Shown here: positions 63,651 through 64,000 of the stretch, piece after piece
Position numbering within the stretch: the stretch's first letter is position 1
Layout: every line of letters begins with the position of its first letter
Source: Ptiloglossa arizonensis
Lineage: Eukaryota; Arthropoda; Insecta; Hymenoptera; Colletidae
Length of the DNA stretch: 64,000 nt
Assembly: GCF_051014685.1 (NCBI RefSeq)
Contig: NW_027478523.1
Location: forward strand, 930,001 to 994,000
Direction of reading: 5' to 3'
Notes under the pieces: generated by a model
Database searches by the model: none
Told to the model about the DNA's origin: nothing
The model's input: the letters and a program-made list of their open reading frames with translations, nothing else
Made by a program: the position numbers and the translations under genes

Positions 63651-64000
63651 ATTTTTGCGGATTGGTCAATCCGTTCGCGAGATATGGCATTTTGGAGGTA
63701 AGAAACGCTTGAGAAACTCAAAATTTTCGCAGTTCTGATGCTCGAAACGAATAATTAAAACGGCCTAGGGGAAAAGTGCGCATACCGTTGTAATCGGGCG
63801 AGTTTCTACTTTCAGAAGCAACAGAAATTTTGCGGATTGGTCAATCCGTTCGCGAGATATGGCAGTTTGGAGGTAAGAAACGCTTGAGAAACTCAAAATT
63901 TTCGCAGTTCTGATGCTCGAAATGAATAACTGGAACGGCCTAGGGGAAAAGTGCGCAAACCGTTGTAATCGGGCCAGTTTCTACTTTCAGATGGAACAGA
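63650..64000 (+). repeat. Return of middle-domain sequence (copy of 59275-59625)
   Basis: GGCATTTTGG, AATAATTAAAACGG, GCGCAAACCG, GGGCCAGTTTC and the rare CAGATGGAACAG follow as at 59.3-59.6 kb, with an exact 4,375-bp (25-monomer) offset. The last unit is cut by the window edge at 167 of 175 bp. Confidence 0.85.

Larger units (their letters stand above)
1..64000 (+). repeat. Satellite DNA array, 175-bp monomer, about 366 head-to-tail units
   Basis: Seen: the same unit recurs without a break across the window. GGATTGG starts recur at 1, 176 and so on; the 72nd repeat boundary is at 12,599, the 135th at 23,625, the 253rd at 44,241, the 319th at 55,784 and the 364th at 63,659. The net drift from a strict 175-bp grid is only -42 bp. 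All units have the same orientation. A typical unit has A 52, C 32, G 46, T 45 (44.6% GC, hand count). Known: monomers of about 150-180 bp in long homogenised arrays are typical of centromeric or pericentromeric satellites in plants and animals. Inferred: heterochromatic, probably (peri)centromeric DNA. No stretch over 300 bp falls outside the repeat, so there is no gene-bearing interval to annotate. The family is not one I recognise. Confidence 0.98.

Noticed and set aside
1..64000. CRISPR array
   Set aside because: Repeats are 175 bp and contiguous with no unique spacers, and variation is spread through the unit. No cas genes.
1..64000. Telomeric repeat, rDNA spacer or known named centromere satellite
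   Set aside because: No telomere-type short repeats and no rRNA sequence. I could not match the monomer from memory to any named satellite family, so no name is given.

Overview
The whole window is one uninterrupted tandem array of a satellite DNA with a 175-bp monomer. All copies are head to tail in the same orientation. Taking the start of each unit as GGATTGG, I follow the period from base 1 to base 63,834: 365 complete monomers plus a final partial one of 167 bp. Most units are exactly 175 bp, with minority lengths of 174 and 176 bp. I see no unique DNA, no transposon, no RNA gene, no CRISPR array and no credible protein-coding gene. The organism is almost certainly a eukaryote, and the array looks like centromeric or other constitutive heterochromatin: near-nucleosome-length units, megasatellite-style homogenisation and nested higher-order repeats. 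I do not recognise the family and cannot name the species; plant or invertebrate are both plausible.

Layout. (1) Left domain, 1 to about 24.8 kb: units carrying markers such as GATTGATCAATCC, TTCGCTAGATA, TTCCGAGATAAG and a six-copy AAATGCAAAAG variant. Block duplications have offsets of 1401, 4199, 4373, 5250, 5774, 6299 and 8750 bp. (2) Middle domain, about 24.8 to 60.9 kb: a different set of variants (TTTGCGAGATGTGG, CAGTCTGATG, AATAATTAAAACGG, GGTCACTCC). It includes most of the 174-bp units and has clearer higher-order repeats: a 30-mer of 5243 bp, a 7-mer of 1225 bp, two successive 11-mers of 1919 and 1923 bp, a 12-mer of exactly 2100 bp, a 14-mer of 2442 bp and a 7-mer of 1224 bp. (3) Right domain, about 60.9 to 63.65 kb: more diverse units with two 525-bp trimer duplications. 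The last 350 bp return to middle-domain sequence (a 4375-bp, 25-monomer offset match).

Inside each monomer (phase: GGATTGG = position 1) there is consistent fine structure: a palindrome straddling the unit junction (175 to 15); a good 5' splice-donor match at 39/40; a conserved A4T4 block at 62-69; two 8-bp inverted elements (54-61 and 142-149) that divide the unit into near-equal halves; an AvrII site (106-111); a CENP-B-box-like 17-mer (125-141); and a strong 3' splice-acceptor match ending at 157. Acceptor and donor enclose a 57-nt, stop-free, ATG-initial exon-like cassette in most units. CpG is not depleted (observed/expected about 1.55 by hand count in one consensus unit). These are the observations I would follow up; none demonstrates a function.
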